A stretch of DNA of 40,453 bases from Solimonas sp040377605 (GCA_040377605.1 JBEIOK010000008.1:1-40453); one strand, 5' to 3'. Positions 14,941 through 22,566 are shown, numbered from the stretch's first letter. Numbers and translations are program-made. Notes: a model not told the origin generated them from the sequence alone.

Positions 14941-16116
14941 ATGTCGTGCTTCAGTCGCAGTGCCTGCCCCCGCCTCGTGCGGGGGCTTTTTCTTGTGGTG
15001 GGTGCCGTGGCCGCGGGTCTGTGTGCGACGGGCTATGCGCAGGCAGCCCCCTATCGACCGGCCGATCCGGCCGAGGTCCTGGAGCGCTTGCCGGTCAGTA
15101 CCGCGCCCCGGTCGCTGCAAGGTCGCCGCCTGTCGGCGGATCAGGCTGCGGAGCTGGCACGGGTCTTCATCGAGCGGGGACGCAGCAGCGGCGATCCGCG
15201 TGAGCTGGGCTACGCCCAGGGCGTGTTAGCCCCCTGGTGGTCGGCAGCTGACGCGCCGGATCGCGTGCTGCTGCTGCGCGCAACACTCCGACAGGCGCGG
15301 CATGATTTCGACGGTGCGCTGGCGGATCTCGCGCGCTTGCTGGCGCGGCGTCCGGAGGACGCCCAGGCCTGGCTCACGCAGGCGACGGTGCTGCGCGTGC
15401 TGGGACGCTATGACGAAGCCCGTCGTTCGTGCGCCGAACTGAAGGGTCGTACCGAGCCCTTCATCGCCGCACTTTGTGCGGCTGCAGTGCAAGGGCTCCA
15501 CGGCGAGGCGACGCAGGCCAGCGCTGCGCTGGAGGCGTTGGCGCCGGCGCTGAGCGGGCAGTCCCCCAGCGTCGCCGCCTGGTACTACGCCGAGCGTGCC
15601 GAACTCGCCGAGCGACTGGGTCAGCGCGTCGTCGCGGAGCGCTGGTATCGACAGGCGCTGATCCAGGTGCCGGACGATCACGGGCTGCGCGCGGCGTATG
15701 CCGACCTGCTGCTGGATGACCGGCGGGCGCCAGAGGTGCTCGCCTTGATCGACGCCGACGTGACGGCGGAAGCGCTGATGCTGCGTCGTGCGCTGGCCCT
15801 TCAGGCGCTCGGCGATCCGCAATTCGCTGCGCTGGATCTGCGTATTCGCGACAACTTTGACGCGGCGCGGCGCCGGGGTGAGCCCCTTCATCTGCGTGAA
15901 GAAGCGCGGTATGCCCTGGCGCGAGGCGAGACGGCATTGGCCCTGACGCTGGCCCGGCAGAACTGGGCCGTGCAGCACGAGCCCTGGGACGCCCGCCTGC
16001 TGCTCGCCGCCGCCATGGCCGCAGGCCAGCCGCAGGCCGCTTCGGCGGTGCGCGATTGGCTGAGAGCGACCGGGCTTCAGGACGCCCGCCTGACGCATGC
16101 GGGAGGTGCGCCATGA
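14941..16116 (+). CDS. Exported TPR-repeat protein
   Basis: 391 residues from ATG 14941, or 379 from an in-frame GTG at 14977. A signal peptide 'LFLVVGAVAAGLCATGYAQA|APYRP' is followed by helical repeats. TPR-like units are seen at about 125-160 ('ATLRQARHDFDGALADLARLLARRPEDAQAW') and about 215-255 ('AELAERLGQRVVAERWYRQALIQVPDD'), typical of periplasmic scaffold proteins. No ribosome-binding site precedes the ATG. A perfect intrinsic terminator lies inside the first 17 codons, which favours the GTG start or implies read-through control. The stop overlaps the HupE start (ATGA). Its role is unknown; scaffold for the metal-permease partner is a guess. Confidence 0.78.
   Translation: MSCFSRSACPRLVRGLFLVVGAVAAGLCATGYAQAAPYRPADPAEVLERLPVSTAPRSLQGRRLSADQAAELARVFIERGRSSGDPRELGYAQGVLAPWWSAADAPDRVLLLRATLRQARHDFDGALADLARLLARRPEDAQAWLTQATVLRVLGRYDEARRSCAELKGRTEPFIAALCAAAVQGLHGEATQASAALEALAPALSGQSPSVAAWYYAERAELAERLGQRVVAERWYRQALIQVPDDHGLRAAYADLLLDDRRAPEVLALIDADVTAEALMLRRALALQALGDPQFAALDLRIRDNFDAARRRGEPLHLREEARYALARGETALALTLARQNWAVQHEPWDARLLLAAAMAAGQPQAASAVRDWLRATGLQDARLTHAGGAP
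14966..14991 (+). terminator. Intrinsic terminator inside the start of the TPR gene
   Basis: GCCCCCGC (14966-14973), loop CTCGT, GCGGGGGC (14979-14986), then TTTTT (14987-14991): a textbook terminator on the plus strand. It follows the small lipoprotein gene but overlaps the predicted N-terminal codons of the TPR gene, so expression of TPR and HupE genes needs read-through or an unseen internal promoter. Confidence 0.8.
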
Positions 16117-17240
16117 AGCATCGGGGCCTCATGATGCTGGTCCTGTGGGTGCTGAGCGGATTGATTGCGCTGCCGGCGCAGGCGCACCGGCCCAGTGACG
16201 CCTATCTGTCGCTCCGCGTCGACGACACGCGGCTGCATGGCCAGTGGGAGATCGCGCTGCGCGACTTGCCGGCGCTGGTGGATCTCGATGCGGACCGTAA
16301 TCGCGAGCTGACGTGGGGCGAACTGAGTGCTGCGCAGCCCGCACTGGCTGCGGTGCTGCAGGCGCATCTGGCGCTCCGCGCAGACGGCCGGCCGTGCCCG
16401 CTCACGATCGGCGATCTGCTGGTCCATTCGCGCGTGGATGGCCGGTATGCCTGGTTCGCCCTCGAAGCGGATTGCATGCGGGCACCAGCGACCCTGGAGA
16501 TCGACTATCGGCTGCTGTTCGATGTGGACCCGACCCACCGGGGCATTCTGGTGCTGACCGCGGGGGCCACCGCGCACAGCGCCGTGCTCGACCCGCAAGC
16601 CGAGCCCCGCCGTTTCGATCTGGCGAGGCCCTCGGCGTGGCGCGCGTTCCTTGATTACACGGTTGAGGGCGTGCGCCACATCTGGATTGGCTACGACCAC
16701 ATCCTGTTCCTGCTCGCCCTGCTGCTGCCGGCCGTGCTCCGCTACGAGCGCGGTCGCTGGTCGGCCGTTGATCGGCTGCGCCCGGCGCTGTGGAATGTCT
16801 TCGGGGTCGTGACTGCGTTCACGCTGGCGCATTCGGTCACCTTGACGCTGGCTGCGCTGGAATGGGTGCGCCTGCCGATTGCCTGGGTCGAAATGGCCAT
16901 CGCCCTTTCGGTGTTGCTGGCGGCACTCAACAACCTGCGGCCGGTCGTATTGCGTACGCGTTGGATGGTGGCCTTCGGCTTTGGCCTGATCCACGGCTTC
17001 GGCTTTGCCTCGGTACTGGGCGAATTGGGATTGCCGGAGGGCGCGCGGCTGATCGCACTGGTCGCCTTCAATGTCGGCGTGGAACTCGGTCAGATAGCCA
17101 TTGTGCTGGTCGCTGTCCCGGCGGCTTACGCGCTGCGGCGCACCCGCTTTTACCAAGTGAGCCTGCGGATCGGGGGCTCGGTGGCCGTGGCGCTGCTCGC
17201 GCTGCTCTGGATTGCGCAGCGCGGAGGCTGGGTGCAGTAG
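16113..17240 (+). CDS. HupE/UreJ-type membrane protein, probable nickel permease
   Basis: 375 residues. A signal peptide ('ALPAQA|HRPSDAYL') and an exported N-terminal domain (about 30-170) precede a six-to-seven-segment membrane domain of the HupE/UreJ_2 family. The first membrane segment holds H189-x5-D195-H196 ('HIWIGYDHILFLL'), the HX5DH motif known from HupE nickel permeases; 'LAHSVTL', 'GLIHGFGFASVLGELG' and 'FNVGVELGQ' follow. Nickel or cobalt uptake is the best family-based guess. The neighbour 41 nt away is the nickel regulator nikR (convergent), which supports this. It is translationally coupled to the TPR gene, and a GGGAGG ribosome-binding site is visible. Confidence 0.85.
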   Translation: MKHRGLMMLVLWVLSGLIALPAQAHRPSDAYLSLRVDDTRLHGQWEIALRDLPALVDLDADRNRELTWGELSAAQPALAAVLQAHLALRADGRPCPLTIGDLLVHSRVDGRYAWFALEADCMRAPATLEIDYRLLFDVDPTHRGILVLTAGATAHSAVLDPQAEPRRFDLARPSAWRAFLDYTVEGVRHIWIGYDHILFLLALLLPAVLRYERGRWSAVDRLRPALWNVFGVVTAFTLAHSVTLTLAALEWVRLPIAWVEMAIALSVLLAALNNLRPVVLRTRWMVAFGFGLIHGFGFASVLGELGLPEGARLIALVAFNVGVELGQIAIVLVAVPAAYALRRTRFYQVSLRIGGSVAVALLALLWIAQRGGWVQ

Positions 17241-17281
17241 CCACCGCGTCGCGATGCGAGGGACGCCCTGCGGTCGCGGCG

Positions 17282-17731
17282 CTATCGATGAGTGTGCGAA
17301 TGGCTGTGGCGGTGCCCGTGTGGGAGCGGCGATTCGTCAGGAATCAGATGGACGTGACCGTGGTGCACGCCACGCTGGGCGATCAACGCATCGCATTGTG
17401 CGCGGACTTCGGCGGTGTGGCCTCGCAGGATCGACACCTCCAGGCAGCGGTCGGCGTCCAGGTGCACATGCAGCGCAGAGACGGAGAGCTCATGGTGATG
17501 GTGGTGGCTGCGGTTCAGCCGGCTGGCCAGTTCCCGCTCCTCATGGCCGTAGACATAGCTGACCGCCGCCACGCAGTGGCTGCCCGGATCGCGGCCCAGT
17601 GCCTCCGAACCGAGACGCTCCCGCACCAGATCGCGAATCGCTTCGGAGCGATTGGCATAGCCGTGCTGTTCGATCCAGCGTTCGAAGCGCTCCGACAACT
17701 CGTCGTCCAGCGAAATGGTGTGGCGCTGCAT
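17282..17731 (-). CDS. nikR: Nickel-responsive transcriptional regulator NikR
   Basis: 149 residues. An N-terminal ribbon-helix-helix DNA-binding domain ('HTISLDDELSERFERWIEQHGYANRSEAIRDLVRE', about 4-38) is joined to an ACT-like nickel-binding domain. Ligands corresponding to E. coli H76, H87, H89 and C95 are in 'RSHHHHHELS' (H76-H80), H88, H90 and C96. 'AQRGVHHGHVHLIP' closes the domain, followed by an extra His-rich tail 'HGHRHSHSHTHR'. Ni-NikR represses nickel uptake genes. The gene is divergent from a TonB receptor with a NikR box at 17817-17843 between them, so autoregulation is also possible. Confidence 0.95.
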   Translation of the reverse strand: MQRHTISLDDELSERFERWIEQHGYANRSEAIRDLVRERLGSEALGRDPGSHCVAAVSYVYGHEERELASRLNRSHHHHHELSVSALHVHLDADRCLEVSILRGHTAEVRAQCDALIAQRGVHHGHVHLIPDESPLPHGHRHSHSHTHR

Positions 17732-17816
17732 GGGATTCTGACCTCAGAGGTGAAGTCCGGCGGGCCTGATGGGCCGGATACGGACGTGAAGACGCATCCA
17801 GAGCCCCACAACGTGC

Positions 17817-17843
17817 GTATGATGATTTTATAAATCTTCATAC
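17817..17843. promoter_or_regulatory. NikR operator
   Basis: GTATGA (17817-17822) - 15 nt - TCATAC (17838-17843), matching the known NikR inverted repeat, whose spacing varies slightly among species. Symmetry extends inward: GTATGATGATTT mirrors AAATCTTCATAC at 11 of 12 positions. It lies 31 nt before the TonB-receptor start, over its likely -10 region, so nickel should repress the receptor. Confidence 0.8.
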
Positions 17844-17874
17844 AACTGGTTTCGTCTGCAGGGAGGAACACATC

Positions 17875-19953
17875 ATGAAGCGAGTAAGCCCATGGATTCC
17901 ACTGGGCGTGGCGCTTGCGTCACTGATACCGACGGTGGTCGGGGCGGGCGGGCTGCCCAGTGTGCAGCTGGATCCGATCGAGGTGGTTGGCGACCGCCGG
18001 CTCGAGGACGCGCCCAGCGCGGCGACCGAGGGGTATGTCACCCAGGCGCAGCTCGAGCAGCGACCGATCAGTCGCGCGGGTGAACTGCTGGAGTTTGCAC
18101 CCGGCGTGATCGTGACCCAGCACAGTGGCGAGGGCAAAGCCAATCAGTATTTCCTGCGTGGCTTCAATCTTGATCACGGCACGGATTTCTACACGGAGGT
18201 TGATGGACTGCCGGTCAACATGCGCAGCCATGGCCACGGTCAAGGCTATGCGGATATCAACTTCATCATTCCCGAACTGATCGGGGAACTGGAGTATCGC
18301 AAGGGCCCGTACTTCGCGGAGGTGGGCGACTTTGCCGCGGCGGGCTCGGCGAACCTGCGCTATGTCGACGAACTGCCGAAGCATGTGGCCCGCGTCACCC
18401 TCGGCGAGTTCGGGTACCGGAATGCGCTGCTGGCCGGGTCGCCGCAGGTCGCGGGTGGCACTTTGCTGCTGGGCGGCGAGATGACGCGCTATGACGGCCC
18501 GTATGACCTAGAACAGGATGCCAAGATCTTCAAAGGCATCGCACGCTACAACCGGGGCACAGATCGCGAGGGATTCACGGTCTCGCTTGCCGGTTACGAG
18601 ATCGAATACCTCGCGCCTGACCAGATCCCGTTACGGGCCGTGCAGAGTGGTCAGATTGACGAGCTGGGGTTCATCGATCCGACTGACGGCGGCGACGTGC
18701 ACCGCTACAGCCTCAACGCCGAATGGCGCGGGGTGGCCGCCGGAGGCCAGTGGACGCTGCAGACCTACGCGCTCGATTACCAGATGGATCTGTATTCAAA
18801 TTTCACCTACTTCTTCACCGATCCCACCGATGCCGATGCGCTGCCCGATGATCAATTCGAGCAGTTCGACGACCGCCAAGTTTATGGCTTCAATGCCAAG
18901 GGCTACTGGCTGCTGCCGACGACCTTGCCGATCGACCTGGAAGCCGGTGTGCAGGTGCGCCACGACGATATCGACACCGTCGGGCTCTATCTGACCCAGC
19001 AACGCCAACGCAATGAAACCGTTCGCGAGGACGCGGTCAAGGAATCCAGTGTCGGGCTCTACCTCACCAGTACCCAGCAATGGACCCGGTGGTTGCGCAC
19101 CGTGACCGGCGCACGTCTGGATTTCTACGAGTTCGAGGTGGACAGTGATCTGCCGCAGAATTCTGGCGAGGCCAGCGACGATCTCGTGTCGCCCAAGCTC
19201 GCCGTGATCCTGGGGCCTTGGAACCGGACCGAGTTCTACGTGAATTACGGCGAAGGGTTTCACAGCAATGACGCACGCGGCACCACCTTGACCGTCGATC
19301 CGACCACGGACCCGCTGGCGCCCGCCGACGCGGTGACGCCGCTGGTGAAAATCAGGGGTGGCGAGATCGGCGTCAACAGCAAGATCCTCAGCGACGTCAC
19401 GGTGTCGGCCTCATTGTGGTATCTCGACTCCGACTCCGAGCTGGTCTACATCGGCGATGCCGGCAACAGCGAAGCCGGACCGCCGAGCGACCGCAATGGC
19501 ATCGAGCTGTCGGTGTACTACGCGCCGCGGCCCTGGCTGATCGTCGATGCCGACTACGCATACTCCCGCGGCCGGCTGCAGGTGCCAGCCGGCGAGGGCG
19601 ACCGAATTCCGAACTCGATCGAGGATGTGTTCTCGCTGGGCCTCACGATCCCGGAGACGCGAAACTGGAGCGCCGGATTGCGTCTGCGCTACTTGGGTTC
19701 AGGCCCGCTGATCGAAGACAACAGTGCCCGCTCGAAGTCGACGATGGTGGTCAACACGCAGCTGGGCTATCGCTTCCTGCCATCGATGACGGCGACGGTG
19801 GCCGTGCTCAACTTGTTCGACAGCAGCGACAACGACATTACCTACTTCTACGAATCACGCCTGCCCGGCGAGCCCGCCGAGGGCGTCGCTGACTTCCACT
19901 TCCACCCGGTGGAGCCGCGTGCGGTCCGGCTGACGCTGGCTGCGGAGTTCTAG
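17875..19953 (+). CDS. TonB-dependent outer-membrane receptor, probably for a nickel complex
   Basis: 692 residues: signal peptide (about 1-24), plug domain (about 45-165, 'GELLEFAPGVIVTQHSGEGKANQYFLRGF') and a 22-strand barrel ending in the terminal Phe typical of outer-membrane barrels. GGGAGGA precedes the ATG. Such receptors import scarce metal complexes with energy from TonB-ExbBD. The substrate is inferred as nickel because a NikR box sits in the promoter and nikR is divergent. Possible metal ligands are H119 and H121 in the plug ('RSHGHGQG') and H675 and H677 near the C-terminus ('DFHFHP'). Sequence alone would also allow cobalt or a metallophore. Confidence 0.9.
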   Translation: MKRVSPWIPLGVALASLIPTVVGAGGLPSVQLDPIEVVGDRRLEDAPSAATEGYVTQAQLEQRPISRAGELLEFAPGVIVTQHSGEGKANQYFLRGFNLDHGTDFYTEVDGLPVNMRSHGHGQGYADINFIIPELIGELEYRKGPYFAEVGDFAAAGSANLRYVDELPKHVARVTLGEFGYRNALLAGSPQVAGGTLLLGGEMTRYDGPYDLEQDAKIFKGIARYNRGTDREGFTVSLAGYEIEYLAPDQIPLRAVQSGQIDELGFIDPTDGGDVHRYSLNAEWRGVAAGGQWTLQTYALDYQMDLYSNFTYFFTDPTDADALPDDQFEQFDDRQVYGFNAKGYWLLPTTLPIDLEAGVQVRHDDIDTVGLYLTQQRQRNETVREDAVKESSVGLYLTSTQQWTRWLRTVTGARLDFYEFEVDSDLPQNSGEASDDLVSPKLAVILGPWNRTEFYVNYGEGFHSNDARGTTLTVDPTTDPLAPADAVTPLVKIRGGEIGVNSKILSDVTVSASLWYLDSDSELVYIGDAGNSEAGPPSDRNGIELSVYYAPRPWLIVDADYAYSRGRLQVPAGEGDRIPNSIEDVFSLGLTIPETRNWSAGLRLRYLGSGPLIEDNSARSKSTMVVNTQLGYRFLPSMTATVAVLNLFDSSDNDITYFYESRLPGEPAEGVADFHFHPVEPRAVRLTLAAEF

Positions 19954-19983
19954 GCGTCGCACGATCGCCCGGATCCTGCGGGC

Positions 19984-20015
19984 TACAATGGCTTTCCGGA
20001 GTTTTGCGGAAAGCC
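19984..20015 (+). promoter_or_regulatory. Possible -10 box and hairpin over a ribosome-binding site
   Basis: TACAAT (19984-19989) is a good -10 element, though no clear -35 is seen. GGCTTTCCG (19990-19998) pairs perfectly with CGGAAAGCC (20007-20015). The 3' arm contains the GGAAAG that would serve as ribosome-binding site for the ATG at 20019, so the hairpin could block its translation. Confidence 0.4.
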
Positions 20016-20018
20016 AAT

Positions 20019-20309
20019 ATGGCGTTGCTCACTTATGCCGAACTCGATGCGCAGGAAGTCGTCAGCGATCGCCATGACGCGGCCCGCCGACGATGGGCGA
20101 CCACCTGCTATGCGCTTGACGACGGCATCAATACCAAGGACAGCATCGATCGTCAGAGTGAAGGTCCCGCCATCAATACGGGCGGGGTCGAGGCGCATCG
20201 GCAGCGCGTCGGCCGCCCGCTGACGGACCTCTTCGGACGCGCGCAGCGCGAGCATCGACCGACGGGTGCCGTTGCCGACCCGCGGACTGAGGCGATCGTC
20301 CGTGATTGA
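20019..20309 (+). CDS. Small hypothetical protein (uncertain)
   Basis: A 96-codon reading frame with GGAAAG 5 nt before its ATG, overlapping the pncC start by 8 nt, which would fit translational coupling. The product is hydrophilic, Arg- and Asp-rich and matches no family I know. The opposite strand also carries an open frame (20315-19983, GTG start, about 110 residues) whose product looks equally protein-like. By my count, third-position GC is about 72% for the plus frame and 74% for the opposed frame, so base use does not decide. The ribosome-binding site and overlap favour the plus strand. Confidence 0.35.
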   Translation: MALLTYAELDAQEVVSDRHDAARRRWATTCYALDDGINTKDSIDRQSEGPAINTGGVEAHRQRVGRPLTDLFGRAQREHRPTGAVADPRTEAIVRD

Positions 20310-20805
20310 GCACACGTCTGACGTTGAGTCCCTGGTGGCGCAGGTTGCCGAGCGACTGCTGGCATACGGTCAGTGGCTGGCCACCGCCGAGTCGTGCACG
20401 GGCGGTCTCATCGCCAAACTGCTGACCGATCGCGCGGGCTCGTCCGCCTGGTTCGAGCGCGGTCTGGTCAGCTACTCGAACGCGGCCAAGCAGGCCCTGC
20501 TGGGGGTCCCCGCTGCGATCATCGATACTCAGGGCGCGGTCAGCGAGGCAACGGTCCGCGCCATGGCGCAGGGACTTCGCGCCCATGCACCGGTGCAGTG
20601 GGGCATCGCCGTAACGGGTATTGCCGGACCGGGCGGTGGTTCGATGGACAAGCCGGTGGGGACGGTGTGGCTCGCCTGGATCGACCCGCAGCATCACGTC
20701 ACTGCGGTGTGCCGGCACTATGCGGGCGACCGCAACGCAGTGCGGCAGCAGACCGCCCGCGATGCGCTGGCAGGCCTGCTGGAGCGTCTCGATGCCGCCG
20801 GCTGA
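20302..20805 (+). CDS. pncC: CinA C-terminal family nicotinamide-nucleotide amidohydrolase
   Basis: 167 residues from GTG 20302 (GAGG about 10 nt upstream), corresponding to the stand-alone CinA C-terminal domain, PncC. This cytosolic enzyme deamidates nicotinamide mononucleotide to nicotinate mononucleotide in NAD salvage. 'LATAESCTGGLIAKLLTD' (about 27-44) and 'GSSAWFERGLVSYSNAAKQALLGV' (about 47-70) are the conserved signature, and 'VTGIAGPGGGSMDKPVGTVW' is near 110-130. The order pncC upstream of recA is conserved in gammaproteobacteria. It overlaps thpR by 14 nt. Confidence 0.92.
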   Translation: MIEHTSDVESLVAQVAERLLAYGQWLATAESCTGGLIAKLLTDRAGSSAWFERGLVSYSNAAKQALLGVPAAIIDTQGAVSEATVRAMAQGLRAHAPVQWGIAVTGIAGPGGGSMDKPVGTVWLAWIDPQHHVTAVCRHYAGDRNAVRQQTARDALAGLLERLDAAG

Positions 20806-21382
20806 CTCGAATCGCCTGTTCTTTGCGCTGTGGCCCGGCGACATCGTGCGGGAGGCCAGCCATCAGGCGGCGAGGGATCTGAAACTGCGCATGCAGCCCT
20901 CGGGCTATCTGAGCAGCCCCGCGCGTTATCACATCACGCTGCTGTTTCTCGGCGACCAGGTGCCTGCGGACAAGGAAGCGGCGGCGCTGCAGGCGGCCAC
21001 CACCGTGCGGGCTGCTCCTTTCGAACTGCGACTGGATCACGCCGGCAGCTTCCGCAACCCGCGACAGGTGCCGTGGTGGCTGGGCGCGCGCGAAATGCCG
21101 TCGGGCTTACAGGTGCTGTACGAACGCCTGCGCGAGGCCCTGGGACGTGCGGGAGTGCCCCCCGAGCGCATGCGGTTTGTGCCGCATCTGACCATCCTGC
21201 GGGATCAAAAGATGATTCTGCCGACGACGGCCATCAAGCCGATTGCCTGGTCGGTGGACGAGTTCGTGTTGATCCGCAGCCATGTCGAGCGGCAGCCGGC
21301 GGAATATGAACTGCTGGGGCGCTGGCCGCTGACGGCGGCTCCTGAGCCTGATCCGGCGGCTCAGCTCAATCTCTGGGGCTGA
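20792..21382 (+). CDS. thpR: RNA 2',3'-cyclic phosphodiesterase (2'-5' RNA ligase family)
   Basis: 196 residues. Two HxTx motifs, H47-I-T49 in 'YHITLLFLGD' and H132-L-T134 in 'PHLTILRD', define the 2H phosphoesterase family. E. coli ThpR hydrolyses 2',3'-cyclic phosphodiester ends of RNA and can ligate 2'-5' in reverse. The start at 20792 lies within the end of pncC and has GGAGCG just upstream, so the two genes are coupled. The order pncC-thpR then convergent lexA leaves only 8 nt between stops. Confidence 0.92.
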   Translation: MPPADSNRLFFALWPGDIVREASHQAARDLKLRMQPSGYLSSPARYHITLLFLGDQVPADKEAAALQAATTVRAAPFELRLDHAGSFRNPRQVPWWLGAREMPSGLQVLYERLREALGRAGVPPERMRFVPHLTILRDQKMILPTTAIKPIAWSVDEFVLIRSHVERQPAEYELLGRWPLTAAPEPDPAAQLNLWG

Positions 21383-21390
21383 GGCGGTTC

Positions 21391-22044
21391 TCAGCGTGGT
21401 GCGCCGGCGCGCAGCAGGCCGCCCATGACACCGGCAATGCGAAAGCCCGGACCGTCCTGATCATCACCGTCACGCGCGAGATCGATCACGATCGGCTCGT
21501 AGTGCGGATTCTCTGCCCTCAGGGTCACGGTGGTGCCCTGACGGTGATAGCGCTTGAGCGTGATCGTCTCGTAGCCGGTCCGCGTATCGAGCAGGCAGGC
21601 CGCCACGATCTGACCATTGTCCGCGCTGGATTGGGCATGGATACCGACCAGATCGCCCGAGAGGATGCCGGCATCGATCATCGAATCGCCCTGGACACGA
21701 TGCAGGAAGTCGGCCCTCGGTGAGAACAGCGCCGGATCAAGGTTGAGCCAATGCTCTGCATGCTCCGGGGCCGTGATAGGTGCGCCGGCGGCGATTCGGC
21801 CCAGCACCGGCAGGCCTTCCGGCGGGGCCTCGACATCGGCGAGCAGGCGAATGGCGCGAGCGCCGTTTGGCGACATTTCGATATGGCCCTTCTTCTCCAA
21901 TGCCAGCAGGTGGTCTCGCGCCGCGTTCTGCGCGAAGCCGAAGTGCAGGGCGATATCGCGCTGGGACGGCGGGTAGCCGTCATTGCGCACCGTGCGCTGG
22001 ATGAACTGCAGGATTTCGGCTTGTCGGGGCGTCAGGGTGGCCAT
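21391..22044 (-). CDS. lexA: SOS repressor LexA
   Basis: 217 residues, slightly longer than E. coli LexA (202). The N-terminal winged helix ('PPSQRDIALHFGFAQNAARDHLLALEKKG', about 25-53) differs from E. coli in the recognition helix (NAARDHL versus NAAEEHL). The self-cleavage site A86-G87 is in 'RIAAGAPI'; catalytic S121 ('GDSMIDAG') and K164 ('TLKRYH') are present. Damage-activated RecA triggers cleavage and derepression. The gene has LexA-box-like sequences in its own promoter region, shared with a divergent small gene, indicating autoregulation. The C-terminal tail 'GDDQDGPGFRIAGVMGGLLR' is extended. Confidence 0.93.
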   Translation of the reverse strand: MATLTPRQAEILQFIQRTVRNDGYPPSQRDIALHFGFAQNAARDHLLALEKKGHIEMSPNGARAIRLLADVEAPPEGLPVLGRIAAGAPITAPEHAEHWLNLDPALFSPRADFLHRVQGDSMIDAGILSGDLVGIHAQSSADNGQIVAACLLDTRTGYETITLKRYHRQGTTVTLRAENPHYEPIVIDLARDGDDQDGPGFRIAGVMGGLLRAGAPR

Positions 22045-22071
22045 GGGCTTGCATTCCGTAAAAACGGGGAG

Positions 22072-22123
22072 TACTGTTCATCTGACAAGTACCTATCATT
22101 TGAACAGTCGTCAGGTGAACAGT
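22072..22123. promoter_or_regulatory. Cluster of LexA-box-like elements between lexA and a small gene
   Basis: TACTGT-N8-CAAGTA (22072-22091) matches the E. coli box TACTGT-N8-ACAGTA at 10 of 12 positions. Two more ACTGTTCA half-sites, in inverted orientation (22101-22108 and 22116-22123), are 15 bp apart. All three share ACTGTTCANNTGA. They fill the 81-bp gap between the two divergent starts, so LexA probably represses both genes. Confidence 0.65.
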
Positions 22124-22125
22124 AT

Positions 22126-22380
22126 ATGAGCCACGCCACTGCCGCAAGCCGTTTTGCCCCCTCCCGTCGTCGCGGTCGCGGTGCGCCCGCCACCATGGCC
22201 GTCGATGCCCGCTATCGCAATGCCGTCGTGCGGCGCCCGCAGCGCGCCCGGCCATTGCAGGAGCTGGAGCCGGATCCCTGGCCCAACTGGCTGATTCCCT
22301 CCGCCCTGATGGCGGTCATGGCCTCGATGAGTGCCTACCATTTCGACGCGCTGCTCGCTGCGCTGCGCTCCGTGATCTAG
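22126..22380 (+). CDS. Small single-pass membrane protein divergent from lexA, probably SOS-controlled
   Basis: 84 residues; AGGTGA lies 7 nt before the ATG. The first ~45 residues are strongly basic (many Arg, 'SRRRGRG', 'RRPQRARP'), followed by 'LEPDPWPNW' and one hydrophobic segment (about 56-80, 'LIPSALMAVMASMSAYHF'). A cytoplasmic basic N-terminus with a C-terminal membrane anchor is predicted. LexA-like boxes cover its promoter, so induction by DNA damage is expected. It does not look like SulA. SOS-induced small membrane division inhibitors (SidA and DidA of Caulobacter) have similar architecture, so a cell-division checkpoint is a reasonable hypothesis, not shown. Confidence 0.75.
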   Translation: MSHATAASRFAPSRRRGRGAPATMAVDARYRNAVVRRPQRARPLQELEPDPWPNWLIPSALMAVMASMSAYHFDALLAALRSVI

Positions 22381-22442
22381 CGGTGAACGACCATGGCCCA
22401 TGACGAGCTCCCGAAGTCCGAAAGTCCGAAGTCCCGGCGCAG

Positions 22443-22462
22443 TGCTGTGGGACAATCCAGTA
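22443..22462 (+). promoter_or_regulatory. LexA box and probable promoter of recA
   Basis: TGCTGT-N8-CCAGTA matches the E. coli LexA consensus at 10 of 12 half-site positions (CTG-N10-CAG). A GACAAT -10-like box (22451-22456) sits inside it, so repressor would cover the promoter. No good -35 is seen. The recA start is 105 nt downstream. Confidence 0.55.
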
Positions 22463-22566
22463 CCCATCTGCCGGATGACGAAAGCCCGCGCGCCCAGGCT
22501 CAGGTTTTGAGCTTTGCCGCTGCCAAGATGGGCTCATCCCGCAACGAGACATCAACCGAGAGAGTC

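Noticed and set aside
22393..22566. 58-codon in-frame N-terminal extension of recA
   Set aside because: RecA conservation starts at 22567; the region holds a promoter, a LexA box and small repeats, so it is a leader.
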